A DNA stretch of 64,000 nucleotides, from assembly GCF_900116065.1 (NCBI RefSeq), contig NZ_FOZV01000008.1, positions 1-64,000 of the forward strand, in the 5' to 3' direction. The notes below the pieces were generated by a model. The model worked only from the letters and a program-made list of their open reading frames with translations, was not told the origin of the DNA and searched no databases. Shown piece after piece: positions 26,038-35,398 of the stretch (position 1 is its first letter; every line of letters starts with the position of its first letter). Position numbers and translations under genes: made by a program. Origin of the DNA: Brevundimonas viscosa. Lineage in GTDB: Bacteria > Pseudomonadota > Alphaproteobacteria > Caulobacterales > Caulobacteraceae.

Positions 26038-26693
26038 TGACCGAGCCGGCCGACACCCGCGCCGCCGAGGACGAGGCCCGCGTCGCCGCGACGGCCGAGG
26101 CCTTCCGGGTCCGGTCGCGGCGGGTGCGGCTTATGCGCCGGCTGCTGCCGGTGCTGATCGTCATCCTCGCCGGCGGCACGATCAGCTGGATCGCCCTGCG
26201 CACCGTCATGTCCGACGTCGAGCGCAAGGCCGGGACCAGCCGCGAAGTCACGTTGGAGAAGTCCCGCTTCCTCGGCCAGGACGCCGAAGGGCGCAGCTTC
26301 GTGGTCGGCTTCGAGCGCGCCGTTCGCGACGGCCAGACGGGTCGCTACCGACTGGTCGGCCCTGCGCTGCGACTCAACCTCGGCGGCCGCAAGGTCACCA
26401 CCCTGACCGCCGACGGCGGAACCTACGACGAGACCGCTCGCACTGTGACCATCGGGCCGAACGTGCGCATCTCCGACGGCGGCTCGGGCTTCACCCTCGT
26501 CACGCCCGAGGCGGTGGTCGATACCCGCACCGGCATCGTGACCGGCGCGAAGGGCGTGCAGGGCTCCGGGCCCCTTGGAACCGTGACCGCTTCGTCCTAT
26601 GCGATCTATGAACAGGGCGAACGGGTCGTGTTCAGCGGCTCGGGCGATAACAAGGTCCGGGGGACCATCAACGCGGCGGGGTCGGACGGATGA
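26037..26693 (+). CDS. lptC: LPS export protein LptC
   Basis: A 218-residue inner membrane anchored protein linking the LptB2FG pump to the periplasmic LptA bridge. A charged N-terminus is followed by one membrane helix (LMRRLLPVLIVILAGGTISW, about residues 32-51) and a beta-jellyroll LptC domain (ADGGTYDETARTVTIGPNVRI, TRTGIVTGAKGV). Its start overlaps the RNase D stop and its stop overlaps the lptA start by four bases (ATGA), so the three are translated in series. Confidence 0.88.
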   Translation: MTEPADTRAAEDEARVAATAEAFRVRSRRVRLMRRLLPVLIVILAGGTISWIALRTVMSDVERKAGTSREVTLEKSRFLGQDAEGRSFVVGFERAVRDGQTGRYRLVGPALRLNLGGRKVTTLTADGGTYDETARTVTIGPNVRISDGGSGFTLVTPEAVVDTRTGIVTGAKGVQGSGPLGTVTASSYAIYEQGERVVFSGSGDNKVRGTINAAGSDG

Positions 26694-27166
26694 GCATGAG
26701 CAGACTTCTCGCGGCCGCGGTTCTCGGCCTGTCCCTCGCGGCCTTGCCGACGATCGGCGACGCCCAGAGCTTCCAGGCCGGCCAGCCGATCATGTGGGGC
26801 GCCGACGAGGTGGCGCGCACGCCGACGACCCTGTCGCTGCGCGGCCGGGCGGAACTGACCCAGGGCGACAGCCGCATCCGCGCCGACCGCGTCGAGGGGA
26901 CGATCAGCGACGGCGACCTGACCCGGGTGGAGGCGACGGGCAACGTCTATTTCGTCACCCCGGAACAGACCATCCGCGGCGACCGCGCGGTCTACACCCC
27001 GGCCAACGACACCATCGTCCTGACCGGCGACGTGATCCTGACCCAGGGCGAGAACGTCATGACCGGGGCCAGCCTGACCTACAACACGCGCACCGAGGCG
27101 GCGCAGATGGACGGCGGGTCGAACGGTCGCGTGCAGGGCGTCTTCTATCCCGAGAGCGGGGACTGA
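26690..27166 (+). CDS. lptA: LPS transport periplasmic protein LptA
   Basis: A 158-residue periplasmic protein that forms the jellyroll bridge carrying lipopolysaccharide to the outer membrane. It has a signal peptide (LLAAAVLGLSLAALPTIGDAQ) and an OstA-like domain: RGRAELTQGDSRIRADRVEG, ATGNVYFVTPEQTIRGDRAVY, then LTGDVILTQGENVMTG. Length is usual. It overlaps lptC by four bases and is followed after 19 bases by lptB. Confidence 0.92.
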   Translation: MSMSRLLAAAVLGLSLAALPTIGDAQSFQAGQPIMWGADEVARTPTTLSLRGRAELTQGDSRIRADRVEGTISDGDLTRVEATGNVYFVTPEQTIRGDRAVYTPANDTIVLTGDVILTQGENVMTGASLTYNTRTEAAQMDGGSNGRVQGVFYPESGD

Positions 27167-27185
27167 GCCCCGGCTCGGAGGACGC

Positions 27186-27980
27186 GTGGCGCGCAAGGAA
27201 CTCTCCGCCCTCAACGTCCATGACGCCGTCGTCCCCGAGACGCCGGCCGGGGCGCCGCACCCGACCGGCCTGCGCGCCGAGCATCTGGCGCGATCCTTCG
27301 GCCCGCGGCAGGTGGTGCGCGACGTCTCCCTGACGGTGCAGCGCGGCGAGGTCGCCGGCCTGCTCGGCCCCAACGGGGCCGGCAAGACGACCTGCTTCTA
27401 CATGATCACCGGCCTGATCCCGCCGGACTCGGGCCGGATCTTCCTCGACGGCGAGGACATCACCGCCCAGCCGATGTACCAGCGCGCCCGCATGGGCCTG
27501 GGATACCTCGCGCAGGAAGCCTCGATCTTCCGCGGCATGACGGTCGAGAACAACGTCCGCGCCGTGGTCGAGCTGCACCATACCGGCCGCCAGGCGATCG
27601 AGGACGAGGTCAGCCGGCTGCTCGAGGAGCTGCGCATCGACCATCTCCGGCATGCGCCGGCCTCCGGCCTGTCCGGGGGCGAGCGGCGGCGCTGCGAGAT
27701 CGCCCGGGCGCTGGCCGGCAAGCCGTCCTTCATGCTGCTCGACGAACCGTTCGCCGGCATCGACCCGCTGGCCATCGCCGACATCCGCCAGGTGATCCGC
27801 TACCTGGCGGGGCAGGGCATCGGCGTGCTGATCACCGACCACAACGTGCGCGAGACCCTCGACATCATCGATCACGCCTCGATCATCTCGGGCGGGGCGG
27901 TGCTGTTCGAGGGCAAGGCCGAGGATGTGATCCGCGATCCGGAAGTGCGCCGGGTCTACCTGGGCGACATGTACGGCTGA
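27186..27980 (+). CDS. lptB: LPS export ABC transporter ATP-binding protein LptB
   Basis: A 264-residue ATPase powering LPS extraction from the inner membrane. Walker A is GPNGAGKTT, the signature is LSGGERRRCEIARAL, Walker B is FMLLDEPFAGID, and the switch histidine is in ITDHNVRETL. A charged 25-residue N-terminal tail precedes the ABC domain. The GTG start follows GGAGG by four bases. It is the third Lpt gene in the run; the LptFG permease genes are not in the window. Confidence 0.96.
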   Translation: MARKELSALNVHDAVVPETPAGAPHPTGLRAEHLARSFGPRQVVRDVSLTVQRGEVAGLLGPNGAGKTTCFYMITGLIPPDSGRIFLDGEDITAQPMYQRARMGLGYLAQEASIFRGMTVENNVRAVVELHHTGRQAIEDEVSRLLEELRIDHLRHAPASGLSGGERRRCEIARALAGKPSFMLLDEPFAGIDPLAIADIRQVIRYLAGQGIGVLITDHNVRETLDIIDHASIISGGAVLFEGKAEDVIRDPEVRRVYLGDMYG

Positions 27981-28013
27981 AGCCGCGGGGCGGCTCGTTT
28001 CCCGCTCTGTACA

Positions 28014-28577
28014 TCAGAGGATGTAGGCGAGGACGTATCTCGCCACGAGCGCCGCCATGGCGAGCCGGGCCCAGAACGGGTCTCGTACGAACATGGCGAT
28101 AGTCATGAGACATAACAACAAGGCGGTCAGGGCGATTGGTAAAGCGGCGCGCAATCGCACCGCAAGCTCGGGGACGCTCGCGTAGAAGGCCAGTTGCACC
28201 AGCAGCAACGCGAGCATCACCCCGATGACGATCCGGCGCACGCGGAAGAAGTGGACGTCGAGGTCGACGGCGTCCTCGAGGGAGCGCGGGAAGACGAGGG
28301 AGGAGGCGAGATAGTAGCTGCCAGCGAAGACTGTCACGGCCATCAGGACGAAGCCCGTGACGTCGATGACGTCGCGGCTCACCCAGGCCGCCTGCCAGAA
28401 CGACAATAGATCCAGCACGACAAAGGCCCCCAGGAGGGGGGTGAGCCAGCCGATGCGGAAAGCCTTTCCAATCCGCAGTCGAGCCTCAAGCGCCCGGGCC
28501 AGGCCGCCGAGCACCTCCGCCAGCGATAGGCCGAGCAGCAGGCCGAAGAGCGCGAAGGTGAACTCGAAGTCCGACAT
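28014..28577 (-). CDS. Unrecognised integral membrane protein between lptB and rpoN
   Basis: A 187-residue protein with about five membrane helices (FALFGLLLGLSLAEVLGG, WLTPLLGAFVVLDLLSFW, VLMAVTVFAGSYYLASSL, IVIGVMLALLLVQLAFY, and the LPIALTALLLCLMTIAMF hairpin). No known family is recognised. It is read against the direction of its neighbours, in a place where lptB and rpoN are normally adjacent, and its DNA is less GC-rich (AT-rich runs such as AACATGG and TAACAACAAGG) than those genes. This suggests later insertion of a foreign or paralogous gene. It ends 34 bases past lptB. Confidence 0.55.
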   Translation of the reverse strand: MSDFEFTFALFGLLLGLSLAEVLGGLARALEARLRIGKAFRIGWLTPLLGAFVVLDLLSFWQAAWVSRDVIDVTGFVLMAVTVFAGSYYLASSLVFPRSLEDAVDLDVHFFRVRRIVIGVMLALLLVQLAFYASVPELAVRLRAALPIALTALLLCLMTIAMFVRDPFWARLAMAALVARYVLAYIL

Positions 28578-28666
28578 GGCTGTCCCCCGGCCCCGGGCTC
28601 TCCGGGGCCCTTAGACCCTCGTTAACCGCTTCGGCCACAGGGTGGCCGCAGCAAGTTTCGGGCCAC

Positions 28667-30196
28667 ATGGCCCGCGGGGGTTGGGCGGTGCTCGGGCAGA
28701 GGCTGGAGATCAGGCAGGGGCAGGGGCTGGTCATCACGCCCCAGCTGCAGCAGGCGATCAAGCTGCTGCAGCTGTCCAACCTGGAGCTCGAAGCCTTCGT
28801 CGAGGCCGAGCTGGAGCGCAATCCGCTGCTCCAGCGCGAGGACGCCGAACCGGGCGAGGCCAATGACGCCCTGCCGGAAGCGGTTGAGGCCAGCGACCGC
28901 ACCGAGATGAGCTTCGAGGACGGCCGCTCCGCCGACGCCGCCGATGCGGTCGACGCGCGCGCCGACGACGTCTACGGCGACGCCGCGCCGGGCGAGCGCA
29001 CTTCGGACCGCATGTCCGACGAGGCCCAGCCCGGCCTTTCGGACTGGTCCCGCGCCGGCTCCGGCGGGGGGGCTCCGGACGGCGAGGGGCGCGAACAGCC
29101 GGACACGCGCGAGGCCACCCTGTGGGAGCATCTGCAGGCCCAGGCGTCGCAAGCAGGCCTGTCGGCGGCAGACCACGCCATCGCCCTGACCCTGATCGAC
29201 ATGGTCGACGAGGGCGGCTACCTGCGCGGCGATCTGGCCGAGGTCGCCGACCGGCTGGGCGTCGAGCCCGCCCGCGTCGAGGCCGTCCTGACCGTCTGCC
29301 ACGGCTTCGAGCCGACCGGCGTCATGGCCCGTTCCGTCCCCGAATGCCTGGAGCTGCAGCTGGCCGAGCGGAACCGCTTCGACCCGGCCATGGCCGTACT
29401 GCTGGACAACCTCGACCTGCTGGCGAAGCGCGATCTGGCGGGGCTGCGCAGGCTCTGCGGCGTCGACGCCGAGGACATGGCCGAGATGATCTCCGAACTG
29501 AAGGCGCTGACGCCCCGGCCCGGGGCCGGCTTCGGCGGCGAACCGGCCCAGACGGTGATCCCCGACGTCCACGTCCGGCCCGATCCGGCCGGCGGCTGGA
29601 AGGTCGAGCTGAACTCGGACACCTTGCCGCGGCTGATCATGGACAAGCGCTACCACGGCGTGGTGGCCTCGGGAGCGCGCACGGACACCGAGAAGACCTT
29701 CGTCGCCGACTGCGCCGCCCAGGCCAGCTGGCTGGTCAAGTCGCTGGACCAGCGGGCGAAGACCATCCTCAAGGTGGCCTCCGAGATCGTCCGCCAGCAG
29801 GACGCCTTCCTCGCCTTCGGGGTCGAGTTCCTGCGGCCCCTGACCCTGAAGACCGTCGCCGACGCCATCGAGATGCACGAGTCGACGGTCAGCCGGGTGA
29901 CCTCCAACAAGTATGTCTCCACCCCTCGCGGCGTGTTCGAGCTGAAGTTCTTCTTCACCGCCGCCATCCAGTCGTCCGACGGCGGCGCGCTGCATTCGGC
30001 CGAGGCGGTCCGCCACCGGATCCGGAGCATGATCGACGGCGAAGGTCGCGACGGCGACGTCCTGTCGGACGACCGGATCGTCGAACTGCTCAAGGAGGCG
30101 GGGATCGACATCGCCCGCCGCACCGTCGCCAAGTACCGCGAGGCCCTGCGCATCCCGTCGTCGGTCCAGCGCAAGCGGATGTTGCAGACGGGCTGA
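28667..30196 (+). CDS. rpoN: RNA polymerase sigma-54 factor
   Basis: A 509-residue RpoN. Region I is Gln/Leu-rich (ITPQLQQAIKLLQLSNLELE) and contacts enhancer-binding activators. An acidic spacer follows. The core-binding domain and the DNA-binding domain (ESTVSRVTSNKYVSTPRGVFELKFFF, helix-turn-helix) come next. The C-terminal RpoN box ARRTVAKYREALRIPS recognises the -24 element. The start at 28667 is not certain; GTG at 28688 fits the usual N-terminus better by length. In Caulobacter-like bacteria this factor drives flagellar, stalk and nitrogen genes. It opens the rpoN-hpf-ptsN block. Confidence 0.96.
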   Translation: MARGGWAVLGQRLEIRQGQGLVITPQLQQAIKLLQLSNLELEAFVEAELERNPLLQREDAEPGEANDALPEAVEASDRTEMSFEDGRSADAADAVDARADDVYGDAAPGERTSDRMSDEAQPGLSDWSRAGSGGGAPDGEGREQPDTREATLWEHLQAQASQAGLSAADHAIALTLIDMVDEGGYLRGDLAEVADRLGVEPARVEAVLTVCHGFEPTGVMARSVPECLELQLAERNRFDPAMAVLLDNLDLLAKRDLAGLRRLCGVDAEDMAEMISELKALTPRPGAGFGGEPAQTVIPDVHVRPDPAGGWKVELNSDTLPRLIMDKRYHGVVASGARTDTEKTFVADCAAQASWLVKSLDQRAKTILKVASEIVRQQDAFLAFGVEFLRPLTLKTVADAIEMHESTVSRVTSNKYVSTPRGVFELKFFFTAAIQSSDGGALHSAEAVRHRIRSMIDGEGRDGDVLSDDRIVELLKEAGIDIARRTVAKYREALRIPSSVQRKRMLQTG

Positions 30197-30278
30197 GGGT
30201 TTCGCTCCTGCGGCGAACCGTCACCACAAAACGGTGATCAGCGTTGACACCAACCGCCGGCCGGAGCGTTCTACGGAC

Positions 30279-30944
30279 ATGCAAATCCAGGTCAGTGGCA
30301 AGCAAGTCGATGTCGGCGAAGCGTTAGGCTCGCGCATCACCCAGGAACTCCAGGACGGGATCGGCAAGTACTTCGAACGAGGGGCCCAGGACGCCGAGGT
30401 GATCGTCGCCAAGGAGGGTCACAGCTTCAAGGTCGACTGCTGGGTCCGGCTGGCCTCGGGCCAGGTCGTCTTCACCTCCGGTCTCGCCGGCGACGCCCAC
30501 GCGGCCTTCACGGAAAGCCTCGACAAGCTCGAGAAGCGGGTGCGTCGCTACAAGCGCCGGCTCAAGGATCACCACGCCGGCCCGCGCCACCTGTCGCCCG
30601 AGAAGACGGAGATGGCCGCCCGCGAGGTGGCCCGCAGCATCGTCCTGCGCGATCCCGACTCGGTCGAGGACGAGGCGTTCGGCGAAGCCGGCCGTCCCGA
30701 CGAACCGCCGCCGGTCGGCATGGTCATCGCGGAGACCGAGACCGAGATCCGCACCATCACCGTGGGGCGGGCCGTGGCGGAGCTCGACATGACCGGCTAC
30801 CCGGTGGTGGTGTTCCGCAACGCCGCCCACGGCGGGCTGTCGGTCGTCTACCGGCGACCCGACGGCAACGTCGGCTGGATCGACCCGGAACGGACCACCA
30901 GGGCGCTCAATGGACACCGTTCGGTAAGCGATCCGGACGCATAA
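30279..30944 (+). CDS. hpf: Ribosome hibernation promoting factor, long form
   Basis: A 221-residue protein that pairs 70S ribosomes into inactive 100S dimers. The N-terminal domain (MQIQVSGKQVDVGEAL, RRYKRRLKDH) is the S30AE fold and the C-terminal 60 residues (GYPVVVFRNAAHGGLSVVYRR) form the dimerisation tail that distinguishes long from short HPF. An in-frame ATG upstream at 30234 is rejected because the domain starts exactly at MQIQV. In alphaproteobacteria this gene follows rpoN and is used in starvation. Confidence 0.94.
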   Translation: MQIQVSGKQVDVGEALGSRITQELQDGIGKYFERGAQDAEVIVAKEGHSFKVDCWVRLASGQVVFTSGLAGDAHAAFTESLDKLEKRVRRYKRRLKDHHAGPRHLSPEKTEMAAREVARSIVLRDPDSVEDEAFGEAGRPDEPPPVGMVIAETETEIRTITVGRAVAELDMTGYPVVVFRNAAHGGLSVVYRRPDGNVGWIDPERTTRALNGHRSVSDPDA

Positions 30945-31018
30945 TGCTTCCCACAACGAGGCGGGTCGTCTACACGGCGCCCGCCCGTCCGGGATGATCG
31001 GGTAAGGTCGGGGTTCTC

Positions 31019-31486
31019 ATGGACATCGGGGATTTGCTGGCGGACGGCGGGGTCGTCCTGCGCAGCGGCGCATCGTCGAAGCGTCAGGCGCTCCACGTCG
31101 TCGCCGACGCGGCCGCGCCGGCCTTGGGCCTGCCGGAAGACAAGGTGCTGGAGGCCCTGCTCGAGCGGGAGGCGCTGGGCTCCACCGGCCTCGGCGCCGG
31201 CGTGGCCGTGCCGCACGCCCGCCTGGAAGGTGTGGAGCGGGTGACGGCGGTGTTCGTCCGTCTGGATACCCCGGTCGCCTATGGCTCGGTCGACGATCGG
31301 CCAGTGGATCTGCTGTTCGCCCTGTTCGCCCCGCCCAGAGCCGGCGCCGATCATCTGCGCGCCCTCGCCGCGGTGTCGCGGGCCCTGCGCTCGTCGGAGA
31401 TGCGCGAGCAGCTGCGGCAGGCCCGCACCGCCGACGCCATCCGCGCCCTGTTCGTGCGCGACAACGCCCCCGCCACGGCGGCCTGA
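31019..31486 (+). CDS. ptsN: PTS IIA-like nitrogen-regulatory protein PtsN (EIIA-Ntr)
   Basis: A 155-residue phosphocarrier. The phosphorylated histidine is His66 in GVAVPHARLEGVE, and a GSTGLGAG loop precedes it. It receives phosphate from the Ntr-type PTS chain (PtsP, PtsO) and controls potassium uptake, ppGpp and other targets by protein contact. It completes the rpoN-hpf-ptsN group, 74 bases after hpf. Confidence 0.94.
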   Translation: MDIGDLLADGGVVLRSGASSKRQALHVVADAAAPALGLPEDKVLEALLEREALGSTGLGAGVAVPHARLEGVERVTAVFVRLDTPVAYGSVDDRPVDLLFALFAPPRAGADHLRALAAVSRALRSSEMREQLRQARTADAIRALFVRDNAPATAA

Positions 31487-31509
31487 CACCAGGCCGCCCC
31501 CGGCGAGGA

Positions 31510-31785
31510 TCAGTGGACGGAGACGGGCTCCAGCTCGTGGGCCACGGCGGTCGCGAAAGCGGTCTCGCGATCCATCATCACCGCCAGCCGCTCGCCATCG
31601 GCGCCGTGCACCGCATAGAGGGTCGCCTCAGGGTCGATGGACAGCCCCTGGATGGCGGCCACGGGGGTGTCAGCCAGGATGTCCGCGGCCCGGATCTCGC
31701 GCACATACACCAGATCGGGGGCGCCGAGGTCGGCGAAGTCTTCCCTTGTCATCATCATCGGCGTCATCAGGACCGCCTCCTTCAC
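31510..31785 (-). CDS. DUF1150 family protein
   Basis: A 91-residue protein with the DUF1150 pattern (MTREDFADLGAPDLVYVREI, PVAAIQGLSIDPEATLYAVHG, VMMDRETAFATAVAHELEPVSVH). Function unknown. Members accompany Hsp20 genes in alphaproteobacteria, as here: the Hsp20 gene is just upstream on the same strand (67 bases), so the pair probably forms a heat-shock operon. A shorter start at the internal ATG of MTPMMM is possible. Confidence 0.82.
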   Translation of the reverse strand: MKEAVLMTPMMMTREDFADLGAPDLVYVREIRAADILADTPVAAIQGLSIDPEATLYAVHGADGERLAVMMDRETAFATAVAHELEPVSVH

Positions 31786-31852
31786 TCTACTAACGCGCCG
31801 GCCGGCGCTGTGGTTCGGCCCCGTCAGCGGCGGCCGATGGAATCGACGGCCC

Positions 31853-32272
31853 TCAGCCCGTCGTGATCGGGATCCGGCGGACCGCCGGCGTGTCTTCGGG
31901 GCGGCTCATGTCGACGTGCAGCAGGCCATGCTCCAGCCGCGCGCCGTTGATCTCCAGCCCGTCGGCCAGCACGAAGCTGCGCACAAAGCCGCGGCCCGCT
32001 ATGCCCCGGTGCAGGAAGGCCTGGTCGGCCTTCCCCGCCTCCTCGCGCTTGCCCGCGATGGTCAGCTGGCGGCCTTCGAGGGTGATGGACAGATCGTCCG
32101 GCCCGAAGCCCGCCACGGCCAGGCTGATGCGCACGGCGTGCTCGCCCCGTTGTTCGACGTTGTAGGGCGGATAGCTGTCCGCGGCGGCGCGGGCGGCCCG
32201 GTCGATCAGGGCCCGCGTGTGATCGAAGCCGAGCAGGAACGGGCTGTCGAACAGGATGGTGCGCGTATTCAC
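31853..32272 (-). CDS. Hsp20-family small heat-shock protein (IbpA-like)
   Basis: A 139-residue alpha-crystallin chaperone that holds unfolded proteins for refolding. The N-terminal arm is FDSPFLLGFDHTRALIDRAA; the crystallin domain includes PPYNVEQRGEHAVRISLAVAG, LTIAGKRE and the GLLHVDMSRPE strand. The GTG at 32272 gives the usual IbpA N-terminus (NTRTILFDSP) and is favoured over the ATG 16 codons upstream. The following DUF1150 gene is likely co-expressed. No clear heat-shock promoter or ROSE-type element was found by eye. Confidence 0.9.
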   Translation of the reverse strand: MNTRTILFDSPFLLGFDHTRALIDRAARAAADSYPPYNVEQRGEHAVRISLAVAGFGPDDLSITLEGRQLTIAGKREEAGKADQAFLHRGIAGRGFVRSFVLADGLEINGARLEHGLLHVDMSRPEDTPAVRRIPITTG

Positions 32273-32395
32273 GTCTCGTGCCCCCGAAGCAGGCGTTGCG
32301 ACCGTCCGCGCCTCCCGCAATCGGCAAGGCGCCGGTCGGGCTTCAGATGGGGTGGGCCCGGCCGCTCTTCAACGGACGGCGCCGGCCGGAAAAGG

Positions 32396-32427
32396 CGAAG
32401 GCCCCGCGGTATCCCGCGGGGCCTTCA
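32396..32427 (-). terminator. Terminator after tRNA-Ala
   Basis: A perfect 12-bp stem (32398-32409 with 32414-32425) starts two bases after the tRNA 3' end. In the minus direction it is followed by CGCCTTTTCC, a short T-rich tract. Confidence 0.85.
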
Positions 32428-32503
32428 TGGTGGAGCTAAGCGGAGTCGAACCGCTGACCTCTTGAATGCCATTCAAGCGCTCTACCAACTGAGCTATAGC
32501 CCC
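32428..32503 (-). tRNA. tRNA-Ala(GGC)
   Basis: A 76-base tRNA on the minus strand with encoded CCA. The anticodon stem CTTGA/TCAAG closes the loop ATGGCAT, giving anticodon GGC. D-arm GCTCAGTTGGTAGAGC and T-arm GGTTCGACTCC are canonical. A 12-bp terminator hairpin follows. Confidence 0.96.
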
Positions 32504-32682
32504 GAACCTTTCGGTCGGATCGCCGGGGGTATTGGTGTTCGCCCCCCGGCGAGGCGGCGGAACCTATGTCAGGGCTTTTCGGCGATCAAGCCCGGTTCCG
32601 ACATTTATTTTCGCCCCTTCAGGAGACCTCCCGGAGAGGCGTCAGGGCGGCGCCGACGAAGGCCGGAGCCGCCCCTCTGATC

Positions 32683-33159
32683 CTAGTCCTCGTCCTTCTC
32701 GGGCTTGACGATGTCCTCGTCGAAGGAGTCGTCGTCCTCGTCCTCGATGAAGGGCACGGAATCGTCGTCGTCGTCGTCGCCGAGCACGTCGTCGTCGTCG
32801 CTCGCCTCGCCCATGCCGGGCTCCTCGGTCGGGTCGACGGCGTCGTCGTCGTCATCGTCCGGCGTGAGGATCGGCTCGTGGCCTTCCTCGTCGATCTCCG
32901 GGGCGGTGACGGTTTCGTCCTCGTCCTCGTCCTCGGCGGCGGCCTTCTTCTTGTCGACCTGATCCTCGGCGTCCTCTTCCGGCGTCTCGTCCGGCGCGTA
33001 ACCGCCCGGGCGACCGCGGCGGTTGCGCAGCTTCAGCGCTTCTTCCGGATCGAAGTCGGTATCGCACTTCGGGCAGTGTGCCGGGCGACGGTTCAGGTCG
33101 TAGAATTTGGCCTGGCAGTTCGGACAGACCTGCTTCTGGCCCAGTTCGGGATTGGCCAC
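32683..33159 (-). CDS. FYDLN acid family protein (TIGR02300)
   Basis: A 158-residue cytoplasmic protein. The head has two CxxC pairs, [21 protein letters not shown], likely binding one zinc, with the family-defining FYDLN. The tail of over 100 residues is extremely acidic (runs of Asp and Glu) with a few Lys. The GTG at 33159 is used because the zinc finger begins right after it. Function unknown; it is placed divergently from aroA, as it often is in alphaproteobacteria. The repeated GTC/GTCGTC DNA in this gene encodes the Asp runs. Confidence 0.86.
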   Translation of the reverse strand: MANPELGQKQVCPNCQAKFYDLNRRPAHCPKCDTDFDPEEALKLRNRRGRPGGYAPDETPEEDAEDQVDKKKAAAEDEDEDETVTAPEIDEEGHEPILTPDDDDDDAVDPTEEPGMGEASDDDDVLGDDDDDDSVPFIEDEDDDSFDEDIVKPEKDED

Positions 33160-33274
33160 GGGGGCGCCTCGCACGGTGTGGGAATTCGGGCGGCTCCCTT
33201 GCCACCCCTTGGGGCCGCTGTCAAAAGCCATCTCCGCGCGCCCGCGCCCCCCAGCACCGTCCGGAGACCGCCGG

Positions 33275-34597
33275 GTGACGACCCCCTCCCATCTGACCGC
33301 CCGCCGCAGCCGGGCGCTGTCCGGCAGGACGCGTGCGCCGGGCGACAAGAGCATGTCGCACCGCGCCCTGATCCTCGGGGCGATGGCGAGCGGGACCACC
33401 GAGATCGACGGCCTTCTGGAGGGCGACGACGTGCTGGCCACGGCGCGCGCCGTGCAGGCCTTCGGCGCGGGCGTCGAACGGACCGGCCCGGGTCGCTGGC
33501 GCGTGACCGGGCAGGGCGGCTTTCGTCAGCCGGACAGCCTCATCGACTGCGGCAACGCCGGCACCGGGGTGCGCCTGCTGATGGGCGCGGCGGCGGGCTA
33601 TCCGGTCTCCGCCGTGTTCGACGGCGACGCCTCGCTCAGGAAGCGCCCGATGAAGCGGGTCGCCGGGCCGCTGGTTGAGATGGGCGCGCGCCTGGACTGG
33701 CTGGGCGAGGAGGATCGTCTGCCGGTGCAGGTGAGCGGCGGGGCGCTGGCCGCGATCGACCACACCCAGTCTGTCGCCTCGGCCCAGATCAAGTCCGCCA
33801 TCCTTCTGGCGGGCCTGAACGCCGACGGCGTGACCACGGTGGCCGAGCCGGAGAGGAGCCGCGACCACACCGAGCGGATGTTGCGCGCCTTCGGAGCCGA
33901 GGTCGGGGTGGAGGCGGTCGGCGAGGGCTGGCGCGTGTCCCTGCGCGGCGGGCAGCGCCTGACCGGAACCGCCGTCTGGATCCCCGGCGATCCGTCCTCC
34001 GCCGCCTTTCCGCTGGCGGCGGGCCTCGTCGTCCCCGGCTCGTCGGTGACCGTCGAAGGCGTCATGCTGAACCCCCTGCGCACCGGCCTGTTCGAGACCT
34101 GGCGCGAGATGGGGGCGGACCTGACGATCTCGAATCGGCGCACGGCGGGCGGCGAGGAGGTCGGCGACGTGACGGCGCGGCATTCGGAGCTGTCGGGCGT
34201 GGTCGTGCCCGAGGCTCGGGCGGCTTCGATGATCGACGAATATCCGATCCTCGCCGTCACGGCGGCCTTCGCCGAGGGCGAGACGGTGATGCGCGGCGTG
34301 GGTGAGATGCGGGTCAAGGAAAGCGACCGCATCTCCCTCATGGTCGCCGGTCTGCGCGCCTGTGGGGTGGACGTCGCGGAGGAGGCGGAGGGGTTCGTCG
34401 TCGCCGGCGGCGCCGTGCCGGGCGGGGCGACCGTGCACACCGCCCACGACCACCGCATCGCCATGAGCCATCTGGTGCTGGGACTGGCGGCCGAGCGGCC
34501 GGTCGCGGTCGACGAGCCGGACATGATCGCCACCAGCTTTCCGGGCTTCGTGGAGTTGATGCGCGGGCTCGGGGCCGATATCGCGGCCTCCACATGA
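33275..34597 (+). CDS. aroA: 3-phosphoshikimate 1-carboxyvinyltransferase (EPSP synthase)
   Basis: A 440-residue enzyme of the shikimate pathway joining shikimate-3-phosphate and phosphoenolpyruvate. The N-terminal [17 protein letters not shown], the [13 protein letters not shown] loop and KRPMKRV, ESDR-type C-terminal residues ([11 protein letters not shown]) and DHRIAMSHL all match. It looks like a class II (Agrobacterium-type) form with SGNAGT-like loop Ala. The GTG start follows GGAGA. It overlaps cmk by four bases (ATGA), and cmk precedes rpsA, the conserved aroA-cmk-rpsA order. Confidence 0.96.
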   Translation: MTTPSHLTARRSRALSGRTRAPGDKSMSHRALILGAMASGTTEIDGLLEGDDVLATARAVQAFGAGVERTGPGRWRVTGQGGFRQPDSLIDCGNAGTGVRLLMGAAAGYPVSAVFDGDASLRKRPMKRVAGPLVEMGARLDWLGEEDRLPVQVSGGALAAIDHTQSVASAQIKSAILLAGLNADGVTTVAEPERSRDHTERMLRAFGAEVGVEAVGEGWRVSLRGGQRLTGTAVWIPGDPSSAAFPLAAGLVVPGSSVTVEGVMLNPLRTGLFETWREMGADLTISNRRTAGGEEVGDVTARHSELSGVVVPEARAASMIDEYPILAVTAAFAEGETVMRGVGEMRVKESDRISLMVAGLRACGVDVAEEAEGFVVAGGAVPGGATVHTAHDHRIAMSHLVLGLAAERPVAVDEPDMIATSFPGFVELMRGLGADIAAST

Positions 34598-35244
34598 GCG
34601 CCGCCCTGATCATCGCTGTCGACGGACCCGCCGCTTCGGGCAAGGGCACCATCGCCGCGCGGCTGGCGAAGCTCTACAGCCTGCCGCATCTCGACACGGG
34701 CCTGTTGTACCGGGCTGTGGGGATCGGCGTGCTCGACGCCGGCGGATCGCTCGACGATGCGGAGGCCGCCGAAGGCGTCGCGCGGTCGCTCGACGCCAGC
34801 CACCTCGTCGATACGGAGCGCCTGACCAGCCGGGGCGCGGGCGAAGCGGCCAGCCGGGTGGCGGGCCATCCGGGCGTGCGCGCCGCCCTGCTGGCGTTCC
34901 AGAAGACCTTCGCCGGCCAGCCCGGCGGCGCCGTCCTCGACGGCCGCGACATCGGCACCGTCATCGCCCCGGAAGCGCCTGCCAAGCTTTACGTCACGGC
35001 GACGCCGGAGGTGCGGGCCATGCGGCGCTGGAAGCAGCTGACCGGCCGGGGCGAGACCATCGCCTTCGAGGACATGCTGGCGGACATCGTGAAACGCGAC
35101 GAGCGCGACGCCGGCCGCGGGGCCGCGCCCATGGTGCAGGCCGCCGACGCCGTCTTGCTGGACACGACCGATATGGATATAGAGGCAGCCTTCGATGCGG
35201 CCCGCCGTATCGTCGAAGCGGCGCGCGTCCGGCACGGTCTGTAG
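34594..35244 (+). CDS. cmk: Cytidylate kinase
   Basis: A 216-residue nucleotide kinase phosphorylating CMP and dCMP with ATP. The P-loop is [12 protein letters not shown], the substrate motif is [11 protein letters not shown] and the later DGRDIGTV is conserved. Its start overlaps the end of aroA, and rpsA follows after a 154-base gap that probably contains the rpsA promoter. Confidence 0.95.
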   Translation: MSAALIIAVDGPAASGKGTIAARLAKLYSLPHLDTGLLYRAVGIGVLDAGGSLDDAEAAEGVARSLDASHLVDTERLTSRGAGEAASRVAGHPGVRAALLAFQKTFAGQPGGAVLDGRDIGTVIAPEAPAKLYVTATPEVRAMRRWKQLTGRGETIAFEDMLADIVKRDERDAGRGAAPMVQAADAVLLDTTDMDIEAAFDAARRIVEAARVRHGL

Positions 35245-35398
35245 ACCCCCCGGACTAAACCAAACGCTCCGTCTTCGAATTCCGCGGGCGTTCCGGCGAT
35301 CCTTCGCCTCGCATCCCGACGACCTGTCTCACAGTCCACCACCTTGCGCGGGGCCGTCCGGCCGCGCGCCATAACCCTTTCTCCAACCCAAGAGCTAC

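Noticed and set aside
32700..32940. GTC/GTCGTC microsatellite-like DNA
   Set aside because: It is the reverse strand of GAC and GAG codons for the acidic tail of the FYDLN protein; codons vary and the run is explained by coding.
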